Assembly: GCF_007625075.1 (NCBI RefSeq)
Contig: NZ_QMIE01000015.1
Coordinates: 50,369 to 114,368, forward strand
Length of the DNA stretch: 64,000 bases
Reading direction: 5' to 3'
Source: Oceanidesulfovibrio indonesiensis
GTDB taxonomy: Bacteria > Desulfobacterota > Desulfovibrionia > Desulfovibrionales > Desulfovibrionaceae
Shown: positions 28,446 to 37,709 of the stretch, piece by piece
Numbering within the stretch: position 1 is the first letter of the stretch
How the letters are laid out: each line of letters begins with the position of its first letter
Notes under the pieces: generated by a model
Told to the model about the DNA's origin: nothing
Seen by the model: the letters and a program-made list of their open reading frames with translations, nothing else
Database searches by the model: none
Program-made: the position numbers and the translations under genes

Positions 28446-29387
28446 ATGCCGATGCGATTCACCCGCAGAACCCGTGAACGTGTACACAGGAAGCTGACAT
28501 TGCCAACCCGGGCGCGCTTACGCCGCGTCCTGTTTCAACAATCGCTGATCTTCTTCGGCGCAACCATCGCCGCGCTTGGCTACGCTCTGTTCCAGGTGCC
28601 GTTCAATCTCGCGGCCGGCGGCGTCTCCGGTCTTGCGCTCATCATCAACAAATACACAGGCATTCCGCCGGGGTCATTGTTCCTCATTCTGAACATCCCC
28701 CTGCTGGCCCTGGGCTTTTCCAAGCTGGGCCGCTGGCGGTTCCTCTTCTCCACCATTCTCGCTGTCGTCGTGTTTTCCGTAATGGCGGACGTCTTCGGCT
28801 CCGTGTTGCCGGATGTGCTCAAACGCTATCCGGTCACGGACGATGCCCTTCTCTCGGCCATTTACGCCGGCATCCTTTACGGCGTCGGCATGGGCCTGGT
28901 CTTCCGCCACGGCGGCACAGTGGGAGGCACGTCCGTGCCGGCTCGGATTCTGCACAACGCCACGGGATTCCCCATGTCCCAGGCGTATCTGTATACGGAT
29001 CTCTCGGTGATCATCGCCGCGGGGTTTGTCTTCTCATGGGAATCGGCCCTGCTGGCGTTCCTCACCCTGGTCCTCTCAGGAATCGTCTCGGACTTCACGC
29101 TGGAGGGCACCTCCCAGGTGCGCACGGCCATGATAATCACCGACCAGCCAGAACCCCTGACATACGCGCTGATGACGGAGCTCCGCCGCGGCGTGTCCTA
29201 CTGGAATATCACAGGCGCATACACCCAATCCTCCCATACCATGATCTACTGTACGGTTCTTCGCTCCCGCGTGTATGACCTCAAGTACGTTGTGGCGAAG
29301 ATCGATCCGCAGGCATTCATGGTTATCGGCGTGGCGCAGCAGGCTTTCGGCGGACTCAATTTCCGAAAACTCAAGCAGGAGGAGTGA
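28446..29387 (+). CDS. YitT family membrane protein
   Basis: A 313-residue protein with five to six membrane helices and a C-terminal cytoplasmic DUF2179 domain (about 215-300, GVSYWNITGAYTQS ... KIDPQAFMVIG). The N-terminal half carries the YitT core: FQVPFNLAAGGVSGLALIINKYTGIPPG and RHGGTVGGTSVPARIL. YitT proteins are proposed small-molecule or ion transporters; the substrate is not known. The 182-base upstream gap holds a competing pair of short hairpins (28301-28338) and a TTGACA at 28381. Ribosome site is weak (GAG) before ATG 28446; ATG 28452 is an alternative. Confidence 0.88.
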   Translation: MPMRFTRRTRERVHRKLTLPTRARLRRVLFQQSLIFFGATIAALGYALFQVPFNLAAGGVSGLALIINKYTGIPPGSLFLILNIPLLALGFSKLGRWRFLFSTILAVVVFSVMADVFGSVLPDVLKRYPVTDDALLSAIYAGILYGVGMGLVFRHGGTVGGTSVPARILHNATGFPMSQAYLYTDLSVIIAAGFVFSWESALLAFLTLVLSGIVSDFTLEGTSQVRTAMIITDQPEPLTYALMTELRRGVSYWNITGAYTQSSHTMIYCTVLRSRVYDLKYVVAKIDPQAFMVIGVAQQAFGGLNFRKLKQEE

Positions 29388-29476
29388 GCTATCCGGTTTT
29401 TCCACCTTGCTCTTGCCCTTCTTTGTCCGTAGATTGCCCGGAGCCGGATCATCCAGCGAACCTGGAACGACATGAC

Positions 29477-29944
29477 ATGAAAACTATCCGGATATCATGC
29501 ATCGGCTCAGGCGATATTACGCCCGAAAGCCCTACGTACGAGCTCGCTTTCGAGACGGGCAAGTTGCTGGCGCATGCAGGTTGGATAGTGGTTTGCGGCG
29601 GCCTGCGCGGCGTGATGGAAGCTGTGTGCAGAGGCGCCAAGGAAGCTGGCGGCGCCACGGTGGGCATCGTTCCCACAAACAATCCGGCCGATGCGAACCC
29701 CTGGGTGGATACGCCCGTAGCCACAGGGTTGGGCCCCATGCGGAACTATCTCGTGGTCATCAACGGCGATGCGGTCCTGGCCTTTGAAGGCGGTGCTGGA
29801 ACGCGCTCGGAATTGGCATTATCCCAAAAAACAGGTAAGGAAGTCGTCGCCTTGGCGGCGCATCCGGGTTTTGACGACCTGACCCGGGCCGAAACGCCCG
29901 CCGAGGCTGTCAGGATGCTTGCGGATATCGTGAGCAGGCGTTGA
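29477..29944 (+). CDS. SLOG/TIGR00725-type protein (Rossmann-like nucleotide-binding)
   Basis: A 155-residue protein of the TIGR00725/LOG-like superfamily: RISCIGSGDITPESPTYELA at the start, VVCGGLRGVMEAVCRGAKEAGG, then GLGPMRNYLVVINGDAVLAFEGGAGTRSELALS. The glycine-rich loop GGAGTRSE resembles the PGGxGTxxE motif of LOG/lysine-decarboxylase-like proteins, which hydrolyse or bind nucleotide sugars. The exact activity is unknown. ATG 29477 is chosen; a longer frame begins at 29384. It is the first of four closely spaced genes running to mutS. Confidence 0.8.
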   Translation: MKTIRISCIGSGDITPESPTYELAFETGKLLAHAGWIVVCGGLRGVMEAVCRGAKEAGGATVGIVPTNNPADANPWVDTPVATGLGPMRNYLVVINGDAVLAFEGGAGTRSELALSQKTGKEVVALAAHPGFDDLTRAETPAEAVRMLADIVSRR

Positions 29945-29969
29945 ATAACCCAGCATTGGAGCTTTGCAC

Positions 29970-30461
29970 GTGGAAAACCTCTGGGCGCCGTGGCGGATCG
30001 ACTACATTCTGGGACCCAAGCCCGACGAATGCGTATTCTGCCTGCCGGACCACACCGACGAGGACCGGGAGCGGCTCGTTCTGTATCGCGGCGAGAACAA
30101 CTTCGTGATCATGAACAAGTTTCCGTACAATAATGGTCACCTCATGGTCACGCCGTATCGCCACGTCATGAACCTTTATGAGCTTACGCCGGAAGAATCG
30201 CATGAATCCATAGAGCTCATGTCGCTTTGTTCGGAAATCCTCACGAAACACTTCAACTGTGAAGGCATCAATATCGGCCTGAACATGGGCGAGGCAGCGG
30301 GCGCCGGAATCCGGGAGCACCTGCACTTCCACCTCGTGCCACGTTGGAACGGAGATTCCTCGTTCATGGCCGTTTTCTCCGAGACTCGCGTCATTCCCGA
30401 GCACCTGCTCGCGAGTTATGACAAGCTCAAACCATATTTCACGCAATCGAGCCGGACATAA
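29970..30461 (+). CDS. HIT family nucleotide hydrolase/transferase
   Basis: A 163-residue histidine-triad protein: the catalytic motif HLHFHLVPRW (H-x-H-x-H) is near residue 110, with NLWAPWRIDYI at the N-terminus and FCLPDHTDEDRERLVLYRG. HIT proteins cleave nucleoside phosphoramidates or related substrates (for example AMP-lysine or Ap4A). The long form with an N-terminal WAPWR resembles the ApaH/Ap4A phosphorylase-like branch. The GTG at 29970 is preferred, with GGAG 10 bases upstream; a TTG at 29964 is 6 bases earlier. Part of the SLOG-HIT-lapA-mutS run. Confidence 0.86.
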   Translation: MENLWAPWRIDYILGPKPDECVFCLPDHTDEDRERLVLYRGENNFVIMNKFPYNNGHLMVTPYRHVMNLYELTPEESHESIELMSLCSEILTKHFNCEGINIGLNMGEAAGAGIREHLHFHLVPRWNGDSSFMAVFSETRVIPEHLLASYDKLKPYFTQSSRT

Positions 30462-30482
30462 CAACCGCCGAAAGGAGGACTC

Positions 30483-30851
30483 ATGCGTTTCGTCAAAGGA
30501 ATACTGCTCCTGGCCATCGTCGCCTTCCTCGTGCTGTTCGCCGCGCAGAACTCGGATGTGCTCACCTCTGGCACGCTGTTCAAGCTCGACCTCCACTGGA
30601 TTACCTGGGAAACTGGCCAGTTGCCTCTGTATCTGCTCGTCGTGGGGGCTTTCCTTCTGGGCGGTCTGCTCATGTTCATCTATCTGCTCACCGAGTACAT
30701 GAAGGCCAACAGCGCCGCGAAACATCTGCGCCGAGAGCGGGATCAGCTCAAGCGCGAGCTGGAGAACGAACGGGCTTCCTCAAGCTACACCTCTTCGTAC
30801 ACGAGCTCTGCTGCGGATGAGACCGACGAGAAGTCCGAGTCGTCCTATTAG
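30483..30851 (+). CDS. LapA-domain inner-membrane protein
   Basis: The 122-residue protein has two membrane helices (about 4-25 and 47-72) and the LapA/DUF1049 pattern VLFAAQNSDV, then LLVVGAFLLGGLLMFIYLLTEY. A coiled coil of about 25 residues (KHLRRERDQLKRELENERA) and a Ser/Thr-rich tail follow. In E. coli LapA with LapB controls LPS synthesis via FtsH and LpxC; the lapB partner is not next to it here. AAAGGAGG stands 5 bases before the ATG. Confidence 0.85.
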   Translation: MRFVKGILLLAIVAFLVLFAAQNSDVLTSGTLFKLDLHWITWETGQLPLYLLVVGAFLLGGLLMFIYLLTEYMKANSAAKHLRRERDQLKRELENERASSSYTSSYTSSAADETDEKSESSY

Positions 30852-30909
30852 AGCGACCGCTGATCCGGCTGTCTGGCCGGTGTTCCGGCTCATACCATAA
30901 GACAAGCTG

Positions 30910-30943
30910 CCCCGCGCGCCGCCTTTCCTGGTGCGCGGGGTTC
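30910..30943 (+). terminator. Possible terminator or leader hairpin before mutS
   Basis: CCCCGCGC (30910-30917) pairs with GCGCGGGG (30933-30940), loop 15, followed by TTCT. It ends 11 bases before the mutS ATG, so it may instead affect mutS translation. Confidence 0.3.
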
Positions 30944-30951
30944 TCCATTCC

Positions 30952-33642
30952 ATGAGCGCTAAAAAACTCACACCCATGTTCGAGCAGTATCTCGGGATCA
31001 AGGAGGAGTATCCCGACGCCCTGCTGTTCTACCGCATGGGTGATTTCTACGAGCTCTTTTTTGAGGATGCGGAAGTCGCCGCCCGTGAGCTTTCCATCGC
31101 CCTCACAAGCCGCAACCCCAACGACGAAACGCGCGTGCCCATGTGCGGCGTGCCCCACCATGCGGCAAAGGAGTATCTCGGCAGGCTGCTGGAGAAAGGC
31201 TACAAGGTCGCCATCTGCGACCAGATCGAAGACCCCAAGGAAGCCAAGGGGCTGGTTAAACGCGCCGTCACCCGGGTGCTCACGCCAGCCACTGTGGTGG
31301 ACGAAGACTCCCTGGAGGCCAAGGACCACAACTTCCTTGCCGCCCTGTTCTGGAACCCCTCCAGGAACCGCGGCGGCCTCGGGTGGCTGGACTACTCCAC
31401 GGGCGACTGGTCAGGTTTCGAATCCAGTCGCGAGCCCGAACTGTGGCAGTGGGCGCAGAAGATCGGCCCGCGCGAATTGCTGGTGCCGGAAGGTCACGAG
31501 GTGCCGAGCTTCGTCTCCCAGAACTTCGCACAGATCGTGCGCCTGCCCGGCAAGGGACCCTTCGACCGCGCTTCGGCCGAGGAACGTATCTGCAAGGCGC
31601 AAGGCGTGGCCGACCTCGCCGTGCTCGACCTGGCCGGCAAACCAGAACTGGTCAAGGCGCTCGGGGGGCTGCTTTTCTACTGCGTGCAGACCCAGAAGCA
31701 CGAGCTGGAGCACCTTGCTCCCTTCAAGCCCCTGACGCTGGGCAAGCATCTGCTTCTCGACGAAGTCACCGAGCGCAACCTCGAACTCTTCCGCCGGCTC
31801 GACGGCAAAACCGGACCTGGCACCCTGCTCCATGTGGTGGACAAGACCAAGACGCCCATGGGCGGCCGGCTGCTGCGCGAGCGCATGAAGCACCCCTGGC
31901 GCGAGGCCGGCCCCATCGAGGAAACGCTGGACGCCGTAAGCTGGCTTGCCCAAGACGATAGTCTGCGCACGAAGGTCCGCGAGGCGCTGGACTCTGTCTT
32001 CGATCTCGAACGCTGCATCACCCGAATTTTCCTGGGACGCGCCACCCCCAAGGACTTCACGGCGCTCCGCTCCTCCATCGGTCGGTTGCCGGGCGTGCGG
32101 GAGCTGCTGGACCAGGCGCAGCAGGACGGACAGTTGCCTAGAGCCGCGGCCGCCATCCTGGCCAACTGGGATGACCTTTCCGATTTCCATGCCCTGCTCG
32201 AATCCGCGCTCGTGGACAACCCGCCGCCGGTCATCACCGAAGGCGGATTGTTTCGCATGGGTTACCGGCCTGAGCTGGACGAGTTGCTGAACCTCGCCGA
32301 GCACGGGGAATCCGCACTGGATGAGCTTCTTGCCCGCGAACGCGCAGAGACCGGGCTGCCCAAGCTCAAGCTCGGCTACAACCGCGTATTCGGCTACTAC
32401 TTCGAATTGCCGCGGGGCCAGTCGGACAACGCCCCGGAACGATTCGTCCGCCGGCAGACCCTGGCCAACGCCGAGCGTTTCACCACGGACGAACTCAAAG
32501 GCCTCGAAGAAAAGCTGATGAACGCGAGCGAGGAGCGCAAACGGCACGAATATAAGCTGTTCCTCGAATTGCGGGACCAGGTGGCCGAAGCACGGCCGCG
32601 TTTCCTGTACATGGCCGATGTGCTCGCCGCCGTGGACTACTGGCAGGCCCTTGCCGAGGCTGCGCGCGTGAACAACTGGAGTCGGCCCGAGCTAACCCCC
32701 GGCCGCGAGCTGAACATCACCGGCGGACGGCATCCTGTGGTGGAAACCGTGCAGGGAGCGGCCAACTTCATCCCCAACGATCTGGCCATGGACGAGGACC
32801 GCAAGATCCTGCTCATCACCGGGCCGAATATGGCCGGAAAATCCACGGTGCTACGGCAGGCCGCGCTCATCCTCATTCTGGCGCAGATGGGTTCCTTCGT
32901 CCCGGCAGCCAAAGCAAAACTCGGTCTGGCCGACCGCATTTTCTCCCGCGTTGGCGCATCGGACAACCTGGCCCAGGGCCAGTCCACTTTCATGGTGGAA
33001 ATGACCGAGACGGCGCGCATCCTGCGCCAGGCCGGCAAACGAAGCCTCATCATCCTTGACGAGATCGGCCGCGGCACCTCCACGTTCGACGGCCTCGCCC
33101 TGGCCTGGTCCGTGGTGGAAGAGCTCGCCGCCCGTGGCGGCGACGGCATGCGCACACTCTTCGCCACCCATTATCACGAGCTCACCAGCCTGGAAGGCGC
33201 CATACCGGGAGTTCGCAACCTGAACATCGCGGTCAAGGAATGGGGCGGGGACATTGTGTTTCTGCGACGGCTCGTGCCCGGACCGTCGGACCGCAGCTAC
33301 GGCATCGAGGTGGCCAAGCTGGCCGGCGTGCCGCCGCGCGTGGTGCAGCGCGCCAAGGCCATTCTGGCGGATCTGGAGGAACGGGCAAAGCGCGGCGAGT
33401 CCCACCGTGGAGCCTTCATCAAGATTGAAACCAGCCCCACCACTCTGCCCGGCCTGGACCGGCCCGAGCACAGGAACGAAATTCCGGCAGAACCGCCTGC
33501 GTTCACGGACGTTGCCCCGGAGCGCGCCGAAATCTTTGTGCAAATCGCGGAGACCCTCACAGATGCGGATCTCGATTCGCTGTCTCCCATTGAAGCACTC
33601 AACATGCTACACACATTGAAGAAAAAACTGAACAGCAACTAA
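30952..33642 (+). CDS. mutS: DNA mismatch repair protein MutS
   Basis: An 896-residue protein that recognises base mismatches. The mismatch-binding Phe-x-Glu is in RMGDFYELFFEDA at the N-terminus; the ATPase domain has Walker A TGPNMAGKST, Walker B LIILDEIGRGTSTFDG and the ATHYHELT motif. Length is standard. ATG 30952 is preferred: the protein then starts MSAKKLTPMFEQYLGI like other MutS; there is no clear ribosome site, and a GTG at 30931 is in frame. The tail ends SPIEALNMLHTLKKKLN, the usual tetramerisation peptide. Confidence 0.96.
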   Translation: MSAKKLTPMFEQYLGIKEEYPDALLFYRMGDFYELFFEDAEVAARELSIALTSRNPNDETRVPMCGVPHHAAKEYLGRLLEKGYKVAICDQIEDPKEAKGLVKRAVTRVLTPATVVDEDSLEAKDHNFLAALFWNPSRNRGGLGWLDYSTGDWSGFESSREPELWQWAQKIGPRELLVPEGHEVPSFVSQNFAQIVRLPGKGPFDRASAEERICKAQGVADLAVLDLAGKPELVKALGGLLFYCVQTQKHELEHLAPFKPLTLGKHLLLDEVTERNLELFRRLDGKTGPGTLLHVVDKTKTPMGGRLLRERMKHPWREAGPIEETLDAVSWLAQDDSLRTKVREALDSVFDLERCITRIFLGRATPKDFTALRSSIGRLPGVRELLDQAQQDGQLPRAAAAILANWDDLSDFHALLESALVDNPPPVITEGGLFRMGYRPELDELLNLAEHGESALDELLARERAETGLPKLKLGYNRVFGYYFELPRGQSDNAPERFVRRQTLANAERFTTDELKGLEEKLMNASEERKRHEYKLFLELRDQVAEARPRFLYMADVLAAVDYWQALAEAARVNNWSRPELTPGRELNITGGRHPVVETVQGAANFIPNDLAMDEDRKILLITGPNMAGKSTVLRQAALILILAQMGSFVPAAKAKLGLADRIFSRVGASDNLAQGQSTFMVEMTETARILRQAGKRSLIILDEIGRGTSTFDGLALAWSVVEELAARGGDGMRTLFATHYHELTSLEGAIPGVRNLNIAVKEWGGDIVFLRRLVPGPSDRSYGIEVAKLAGVPPRVVQRAKAILADLEERAKRGESHRGAFIKIETSPTTLPGLDRPEHRNEIPAEPPAFTDVAPERAEIFVQIAETLTDADLDSLSPIEALNMLHTLKKKLNSN

Positions 33643-33820
33643 TTGGCCTCTGCGCAACGCGATAGATTGTTCATGCTTTCAATATGGGTTGATCTGCAAC
33701 AATATATTGGACATATTTTCGAGCCCCGAGGTAGGGCTTGTAGTGCGAGCAAAGCCCTGGGCGCCGCATAAGACGACCACCGGAGGGCGACACGAACAAA
33801 CATAGCAAGGAGCTGAATAT

Positions 33821-35077
33821 ATGCACTTCTTCGAACATCGAGACGGCGAGCTCTATGCCGAGAACCTGCGCGTGACCGACCTTGTCGAAGAATTCGGGTC
33901 TCCATTATACATCTACTCGGCCAAAACGTTCCGCCGCCATTTCGAGGCCTTCGATTCCGCCTTCTCCGGTCTCGACCACCTGACCTGCTACTCGGTAAAA
34001 GCCAACTCCAACCTCTGCATCCTCAAGCTTCTGGCCGACATGGGCGCAGGCATGGACATCGTCTCCGGCGGAGAGCTGCATCGCGCCCTGGCCGCAGGCG
34101 TCGATCCGTCCAAGATCGTGTACTCCGGAGTGGGTAAACGGGCTTACGAGATCGAGCAGGCCCTGGCCGCGGATATCCTCATGTTCAACGTGGAATCCCT
34201 GGCCGAGCTGGAGAAGATCGACGAGATAGCCGGCCTCGTGGGCAAGACGGCGCGCATCAGCCTGCGCATCAACCCGGACGTGGACCCAAAAACCCACCCT
34301 TACATCGCCACCGGTCTGAAGAAGGCGAAATTCGGTCTGGATATCGAATCCTCCCTCGAAGGATACAAAAAAGCCAAGGAGCTGAAGCACATCGATCCCG
34401 TGGGCATCGACTGCCACATCGGCTCGCAGCTCACCTCCATCGATCCGTTCCTCGAAGCCCTGGATAAAATCATGGCCTTCCGCGACAAGCTCACGGCCAT
34501 GGGGCTGGATATCAGGTATCTGGACTTGGGCGGGGGCCTCGGCATCACATACGACGAGGAAGAGCCGCCACACCCCTCTGCCTTCGGCGAGGCGCTCACC
34601 CAGGTCCTGGCCGACCAGTCCCTGAAGGTCATTTTGGAGCCGGGCCGCGTCATCGCGGGCAACGCCGGCATCATGGTGACCGAGGTTCTCTACACCAAGG
34701 GCGGCGAAACCAAGGAATTCGTCATCGTGGACGGCGCCATGAACGACCTGGTGCGCCCTTCGCTCTACGACTCTTTCCACCGCATCGGCGAGGTCACGCC
34801 CAAGGGGAGGCCCGAACGGGTGGTGGATGTCGTCGGCCCAATCTGCGAATCCGGCGATTTCCTGGCCCGGGGACGCACACTGCCTGGCGTGGGATCCGGC
34901 GAGCTCCTGGCCGTGTACTCGGCAGGCGCTTACGGTTTCACCATGAGCTCCAACTACAACTCGCGGCCCCGAGCGGCCGAGGTCATCGTGGACGGGGACC
35001 AGGCCCATCTGGCCCGCCGCCGGGAAACCTATGAGGATCTGATCGCCTGCGAAAAAGGTTGCCTGGATTCGATGTAG
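33821..35077 (+). CDS. lysA: Diaminopimelate decarboxylase
   Basis: A 418-residue PLP enzyme (alanine-racemase fold III) that decarboxylates meso-diaminopimelate to L-lysine. The PLP-Lys is K60 in CYSVKAN; the phosphate-binding region GGGLGITY and the substrate-binding EPGRVIAGN and VVGPICESGDFL are present. The C-terminal YSAGAYGFTMSSNYNSRPR is the standard signature. AAGGAG stands 7 bases before the ATG. The gene follows mutS after 178 bases and ends in a strong terminator, so it is probably independently transcribed. Confidence 0.96.
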   Translation: MHFFEHRDGELYAENLRVTDLVEEFGSPLYIYSAKTFRRHFEAFDSAFSGLDHLTCYSVKANSNLCILKLLADMGAGMDIVSGGELHRALAAGVDPSKIVYSGVGKRAYEIEQALAADILMFNVESLAELEKIDEIAGLVGKTARISLRINPDVDPKTHPYIATGLKKAKFGLDIESSLEGYKKAKELKHIDPVGIDCHIGSQLTSIDPFLEALDKIMAFRDKLTAMGLDIRYLDLGGGLGITYDEEEPPHPSAFGEALTQVLADQSLKVILEPGRVIAGNAGIMVTEVLYTKGGETKEFVIVDGAMNDLVRPSLYDSFHRIGEVTPKGRPERVVDVVGPICESGDFLARGRTLPGVGSGELLAVYSAGAYGFTMSSNYNSRPRAAEVIVDGDQAHLARRRETYEDLIACEKGCLDSM

Positions 35078-35110
35078 TAGCCGGCTATCGGCCCGCATAC
35101 ACGATCAAGC

Positions 35111-35142
35111 AAAAAGCCCTGGATGGGAGTCCGGGGCTTTTT
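35111..35142 (+). terminator. Rho-independent terminator of lysA
   Basis: AAAAAGCCCTGG pairs with CCGGGGCTTTTT (one T-G), 12-bp stem and 8-base loop, ending in five T residues. Confidence 0.9.
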
Positions 35143-35196
35143 CGTGCGCGATTGAAGCAGTATGATTGCCTACAGTTTGGTGGGAAATTCCTATTC

Positions 35197-35224
35197 TTGT
35201 CAAAGCTGCATTTCCTGATACGAT
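35197..35224 (+). promoter_or_regulatory. Candidate sigma-70 promoter of the flavodoxin-like gene
   Basis: TTGTCA (35197-35202), a 16-base spacer, TACGAT (35219-35224). It is between the lysA terminator and the flavoprotein start, about 47 bases before the ATG. Confidence 0.4.
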
Positions 35225-35270
35225 ATTTGCCCCTGTTCCTGAAACACTCAACAACCGGAGGTTTCTTTCC

Positions 35271-35882
35271 ATGTATGCAGTGGCCATCAACGGCAGCCCG
35301 CGCAAAAACGGCAACACGCAGACGCTGCTCGAAAAGGTGCTGACTCCGCTACAGGAGGCTGGCTGGGAAACCGAGCTTGTCCAGGTGGGCGGCCGTAATG
35401 TGCGCGGCTGCATTGCCTGCTACAAGTGCTTCGAGAACAAGGACCAGCGTTGCGCCGTGAACAACGACGAGTTCAACGATGTTCAGGAGAAGATCGTTCG
35501 CGCCGACGCCATAATCATGGGCTCGCCCACCTACTTTGCCGACGTCAGCGCAGAGTGCAAGGCCGTGCTCGATCGTTGCGGTCTCGTCTCCATCGCAAAC
35601 GGCGGCCTTCTGCGCGGCAAGATCGGCGCCGGCGTGGTGGCTGTCCGCCGCGGCGGCGCGACGCACGTGCTGGACTCCATCAACCACATGTACCTCATGT
35701 CCGAGATGATCGTGCCCGGCTCAACCTACTGGAACATGGGCTACGGCATGAACAAGGGCGAAGTTGCCGGCGACGAGGAAGGCATGCACAACATGGAGCA
35801 TCTGGGCAAGGTCATCGACTGGCTGGCCAAGGCCACGGCGCCACATCGCGACTCCTATCCCATCGGCCGCGGCGAGGTATAA
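35271..35882 (+). CDS. Flavodoxin-like NADPH-dependent FMN reductase (iron-sulfur flavoprotein-like)
   Basis: The 203-residue protein has the FMN-binding start MYAVAINGSPRKNGNTQTLL and a Cys cluster GCIACYKCFENKDQRC characteristic of iron-sulfur flavoproteins, whose close relatives bind a [4Fe-4S] cluster and FMN; the flavin phosphate loop is DAIIMGSPTYFADVSAECK. Such proteins move electrons in anaerobes and can detoxify oxygen or quinones. CGGAGG stands 9 bases before the ATG. It is monocistronic between two terminators. The electron partner is unknown. Confidence 0.85.
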   Translation: MYAVAINGSPRKNGNTQTLLEKVLTPLQEAGWETELVQVGGRNVRGCIACYKCFENKDQRCAVNNDEFNDVQEKIVRADAIIMGSPTYFADVSAECKAVLDRCGLVSIANGGLLRGKIGAGVVAVRRGGATHVLDSINHMYLMSEMIVPGSTYWNMGYGMNKGEVAGDEEGMHNMEHLGKVIDWLAKATAPHRDSYPIGRGEV

Positions 35883-35913
35883 GAACCAGACAGACTTCAT
35901 CCACCAGATGAAG

Positions 35914-35948
35914 AAAAGGCCCGGGCAACTCATTGACCGGGCCTTTTT
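35914..35948. terminator. Bidirectional rho-independent terminator
   Basis: AAAAGGCCCGG (35914-35924) pairs perfectly with CCGGGCCTTTT (35937-35947), loop 12, flanked by A and T runs; it serves the flavoprotein and the convergent PEGA gene. Confidence 0.92.
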
Positions 35949-35969
35949 CGATGCAGAGACATCCTGAAG

Positions 35970-37406
35970 CTATTGCGGTGCGCCCACCTTCAGACTCACC
36001 ACATCCACGGTCTGGTGGTTGTCCACCTTGAATCCGACCATGGTTCCGGCCGGCTTTACGTACGGCGTGGAGTCCACGAGTCTGCCGTTCACCCAGAACT
36101 CCAGCGTATCGCCCTGGCGTCGGATATGGATGGTATTGACCGCCCCCAGGCCGGGTGCGATGGACCCGTTCGGCGTCCAGTCGATGACCGTGGTGATCTG
36201 TCCTTCATTTTCCTGACGGTAGCTGTACAGGCCGTTCCCGCTGATGCGGAAGCTGTGGTAGGCCGTGCCCTGGTTGGTGACGCCCCAAATGAGGCCGTAG
36301 CCGTAGTCCAGCACGCCATCTATTTTATGGAAAATCGCTTCGATTGCGAAATCACTTTCAGGATCGAACTCGGCTTTGTTCCAGGCGATCCAGCCTTGGG
36401 CGTCGTCCTTGTGCGCAATGTGGTAGTGCCCGTCCTGCACCGCGATGTCCACCTTGGACGACTCAGTCTCGTACCAGCCGTTTTCATTGTTCGCGAATGT
36501 CTCCTCGTACATGACATCCATGGCCGGGGCATCCTCTTGTGCAGATTCTGAAGAAATAAGAGCAAGTTGTTCGTCAACATGAGATTCCGGTGCAAGGGTT
36601 ACGGTCACCGTGTTTTCGGTACCCGCTTCCACCGTATAATCCTGTGCCTGGGTGACGTAACCGGGGTGGGAAATCTCCAGGGCGTACATTCCTGGCTCCA
36701 GCTCCATGCCATCCACATAGGGCGGCTTGATATTCAGAATGCGCACCGTGGCCCCTTCGGGGTCGGTATTCACTGTAAGCGTGCCAACGGTCGCATTGGC
36801 GCCAGGCTCTTGCTCTGCCTCGGCCGAGGATTCCGGCGAGGATTCAGCCGGCGTTTCCCGCGTCGATTCGTCTGGGGTTTCGGTCGAAACCTCAGGCGCA
36901 GTCACGGGTTCCGGAGCAGCGGATTCCAGCGTGTAGGAAAACCGGTTTTCCTCTCCGCCTTTCAGAGTCACGGTCTCGCTGATGGTCTTGTAACCGGGTT
37001 TGGAAATATTGAGCCTGTACTCACCCTCTTGCAGTGAGATGCCTTCTTCGTATGCAGGCCGGATGTTCATGATGCGCACCTGGGCGTCGGCCGGTTCGGT
37101 TTCCACAATCAGCGTGCCTTCAGGAGGCGCCTCGGCAAGCGTGAAGGTAAAACGGTTCTCCGTGCCGGCCGCCACCGTAACGTCTTTGCGCTCCGTGACG
37201 TATCCTTCCTTGGACACCTCGATATCATAGACACCGGGTTCGAGCGCCATACCTTCTTCATATGGCGGTGAAATATTCATGATGCGCACCAGCGCGTCCG
37301 AGGGCGTGGTCTCTATGACGATGGTGCCGTTCTGTTGCGCGATGGCAGGCAGAACGACGAACAGGGAACAGGCGTAAAGGGAAAAGCAGAAGAATATAGT
37401 TCGCAT
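35970..37406 (-). CDS. Secreted triple-PEGA protein with C-terminal LamG-like domain
   Basis: A 478-residue exported protein: signal peptide 1-24 (cut near AIAQ), then three PEGA repeats (about 27-90, 96-160, 207-271). Repeats 1 and 2 share the core VRIMNI-x-P-x-YEEG and repeat 3 has VRILNIKPPYVDG, each ending in the GY-T/K pattern of the family. A Pro/Ser/Glu-rich linker (about 163-205) separates repeats 2 and 3. The last 180 residues resemble a concanavalin/LamG-type jelly roll (GYGLIWGVTNQGT, TLEFWVNGRLVD), likely glycan- or protein-binding. PEGA domains are surface beta-sandwiches. AAGGAG stands 6 bases before the ATG. Role unknown; a cell-surface binding protein is the best guess. Confidence 0.82.
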   Translation of the reverse strand: MRTIFFCFSLYACSLFVVLPAIAQQNGTIVIETTPSDALVRIMNISPPYEEGMALEPGVYDIEVSKEGYVTERKDVTVAAGTENRFTFTLAEAPPEGTLIVETEPADAQVRIMNIRPAYEEGISLQEGEYRLNISKPGYKTISETVTLKGGEENRFSYTLESAAPEPVTAPEVSTETPDESTRETPAESSPESSAEAEQEPGANATVGTLTVNTDPEGATVRILNIKPPYVDGMELEPGMYALEISHPGYVTQAQDYTVEAGTENTVTVTLAPESHVDEQLALISSESAQEDAPAMDVMYEETFANNENGWYETESSKVDIAVQDGHYHIAHKDDAQGWIAWNKAEFDPESDFAIEAIFHKIDGVLDYGYGLIWGVTNQGTAYHSFRISGNGLYSYRQENEGQITTVIDWTPNGSIAPGLGAVNTIHIRRQGDTLEFWVNGRLVDSTPYVKPAGTMVGFKVDNHQTVDVVSLKVGAPQ

Positions 37407-37559
37407 GGAATCTCCTTGGAAAGATACGGGCCGGTGCTAAATCGGCATGTTGCAACCGTCGCTCCGTGATACCGTGTTGCACAACGGAGTCAACTACCTT
37501 TCCGAACTTTAAGGGAAGCACAACGGATTGCGAAACAGCGGTGAGCGGTCCTGCAGCAA

Positions 37560-37599
37560 GAAAACAGAAGCGGCCACACCCGGGATGGGCATGGCCGCT
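37560..37599 (-). terminator. Rho-independent terminator of the secG/tRNA-Leu transcript
   Basis: On the minus strand AGCGGCCA pairs with TGGCCGCT (arms 37592-37599 and 37569-37576), followed by TCTGTTTTC. It lies 11 bases after the tRNA 3' end. Confidence 0.8.
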
Positions 37600-37610
37600 T
37601 TATATAAAAA

Positions 37611-37697
37611 TGGTGCCGAAGGGGAGACTCGAACTCCCACGGACAGGTGTCCACTACCCCCTCAAGATAGCGTGTCTACCAGTTCCACCACTTCGGC
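37611..37697 (-). tRNA. tRNA-Leu (anticodon GAG)
   Basis: An 87-base class II tRNA with encoded CCA and a long variable arm. The acceptor stem GCCGAAG pairs with CTTCGGC; the anticodon arm is CTATC-TTGAGGG-GGTAG with GAG at plus-strand 37661-37663; the T arm contains GTTCGAGTC. It reads CUU/CUC codons. It begins 12 bases after secG, the same order as secG-leuU in E. coli, and probably matures from the secG transcript. Confidence 0.95.
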
Positions 37698-37709
37698 ACG
37701 GTACTCTCT

